The notes below the pieces were generated by a model that saw only the letters and a list, made by a program, of their open reading frames with translations, was not told where the DNA came from and did not search any database. The position numbers were made by a program, and so were the translations under genes. This document shows, piece after piece, positions 5,262-5,566 of a stretch of 5,566 nucleotides of DNA. This stretch comes from Planctomycetaceae bacterium UBA6163 (GTDB taxonomy: Bacteria; Planctomycetota; Planctomycetia; Pirellulales; Pirellulaceae), in contig DIUH01000309.1 in assembly GCA_002428205.1 (NCBI GenBank), positions 16,961-22,526 of the forward strand. The letters are read 5' to 3'. Within the stretch, counting starts at the first letter, position 1. Every line of letters starts with the position of its first letter.

Positions 5262-5566
5262 ATGAACCGATCGTTAATCAAGTCTGCCGCATACCTGCAA
5301 TTACTGGTCGCCCTATTTATGGCAACCGGCTGTGCCACAACACAGCCGTTCTTTGCCAATGAATCGCCCGATTTGCAGCATTACCTCGGTACCGCAACCA
5401 AGGTCGAATACCCTGACGTCCAAACGGCAAGTTTGGCCGAAACGACCGAGGCGTTGCCACCTCTGACGCTCAGTAACCACAATTATGGTGAGTACTGGGA
5501 CGTTGAGCTGGAAGAGTGCGTATCGATCGCGCTGCAGAACGCGAAGTTTTTCTTCACGACCAGCGG
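5262..5566 (+). CDS. Outer membrane lipoprotein, probable TolC-family efflux channel; N-terminal part, 3' end outside the window
   Basis: The frame stays open from the ATG at 5262 to the window end, giving 101 residues. An in-frame TAA at 5235 rules out a longer upstream ATG start. The N-terminus is a lipoprotein signal: Arg 3 and Lys 7, a hydrophobic core over about 9-20, and the lipobox MATGC with Cys 24 as the lipidated residue. Thereafter the chain is polar to about residue 75. It then reads YWDVELEECVSIALQNAK (78-95), which resembles the repeat-opening 'LSLEEALEIALQNN' motif where the first long helix of TolC/OprM channels begins. Such channels export substrates delivered by RND pumps or type I secretion systems. 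An RND pump gene lies about 3.3 kb upstream on the same strand, but partnership is not shown. Assignment rests on one motif plus the lipobox. The gene appears to have its own structured leader. Confidence 0.75.
   Translation, partial: MNRSLIKSAAYLQLLVALFMATGCATTQPFFANESPDLQHYLGTATKVEYPDVQTASLAETTEALPPLTLSNHNYGEYWDVELEECVSIALQNAKFFFTTS

Noticed and set aside
5259..5265. CTGATGA, the hammerhead ribozyme core heptamer, at the lipoprotein start
   Set aside because: No GAAA element with a preceding stem II and no cleavage-site arm occur in the next ~60 bases. The match arises from the overlap of TGA and ATG.

Overview
The window looks like bacterial chromosome from a planctomycete, probably a Rhodopirellula-like member of the Pirellulaceae. 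This rests on protein style, a GC content judged by eye at a little over half, weak or absent Shine-Dalgarno sites, short intergenic palindromes, and flagellar and efflux genes scattered among unrelated ones. It is inferred from memory of these genomes, not from a search.

Layout. 1-1922 (+): the C-terminal ~60 % of an RND (HAE1/AcrB-like) efflux pump, cut by the window start. 1923-2025: a short convergent intergenic region holding an imperfect palindrome followed by T-rich sequence. 2026-2997 (-): a complete UDP-glucuronate decarboxylase (UDP-xylose synthase). 2998-3170: a divergent spacer. 3171-3668 (+): a complete COG0720 protein (QueD / 6-pyruvoyl-tetrahydropterin synthase family) whose stop codon lies inside a 20-bp imperfect hairpin. 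3669-3929: a spacer with a 9-bp tandem repeat. 3930-4955 (+): a complete FliG flagellar motor switch protein, away from any other flagellar gene. 4956-5261: a 306-base non-coding stretch unusually rich in inverted repeats. 5262-5566 (+): the N-terminal 101 residues of a lipoprotein that appears to open a TolC-family outer membrane efflux protein, cut by the window end.

How the genes relate. The pump and the TolC-like lipoprotein could in principle serve the same tripartite efflux system, but about 3.3 kb and three unrelated genes separate them. UDP-xylose synthase feeds polysaccharide synthesis, the COG0720 enzyme feeds deazapurine or pterin metabolism, and FliG belongs to the flagellar rotor. 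No operon is evident.

The most interesting part is non-coding. Upstream of the lipoprotein gene, three nested stems (5165-5234) are followed by a perfect 7-bp hairpin (5240-5257) that ends four bases before the start codon and contains a four-codon mini-ORF whose stop overlaps that start. This has the architecture of a cis-regulatory leader. It matches no riboswitch class I recognise.
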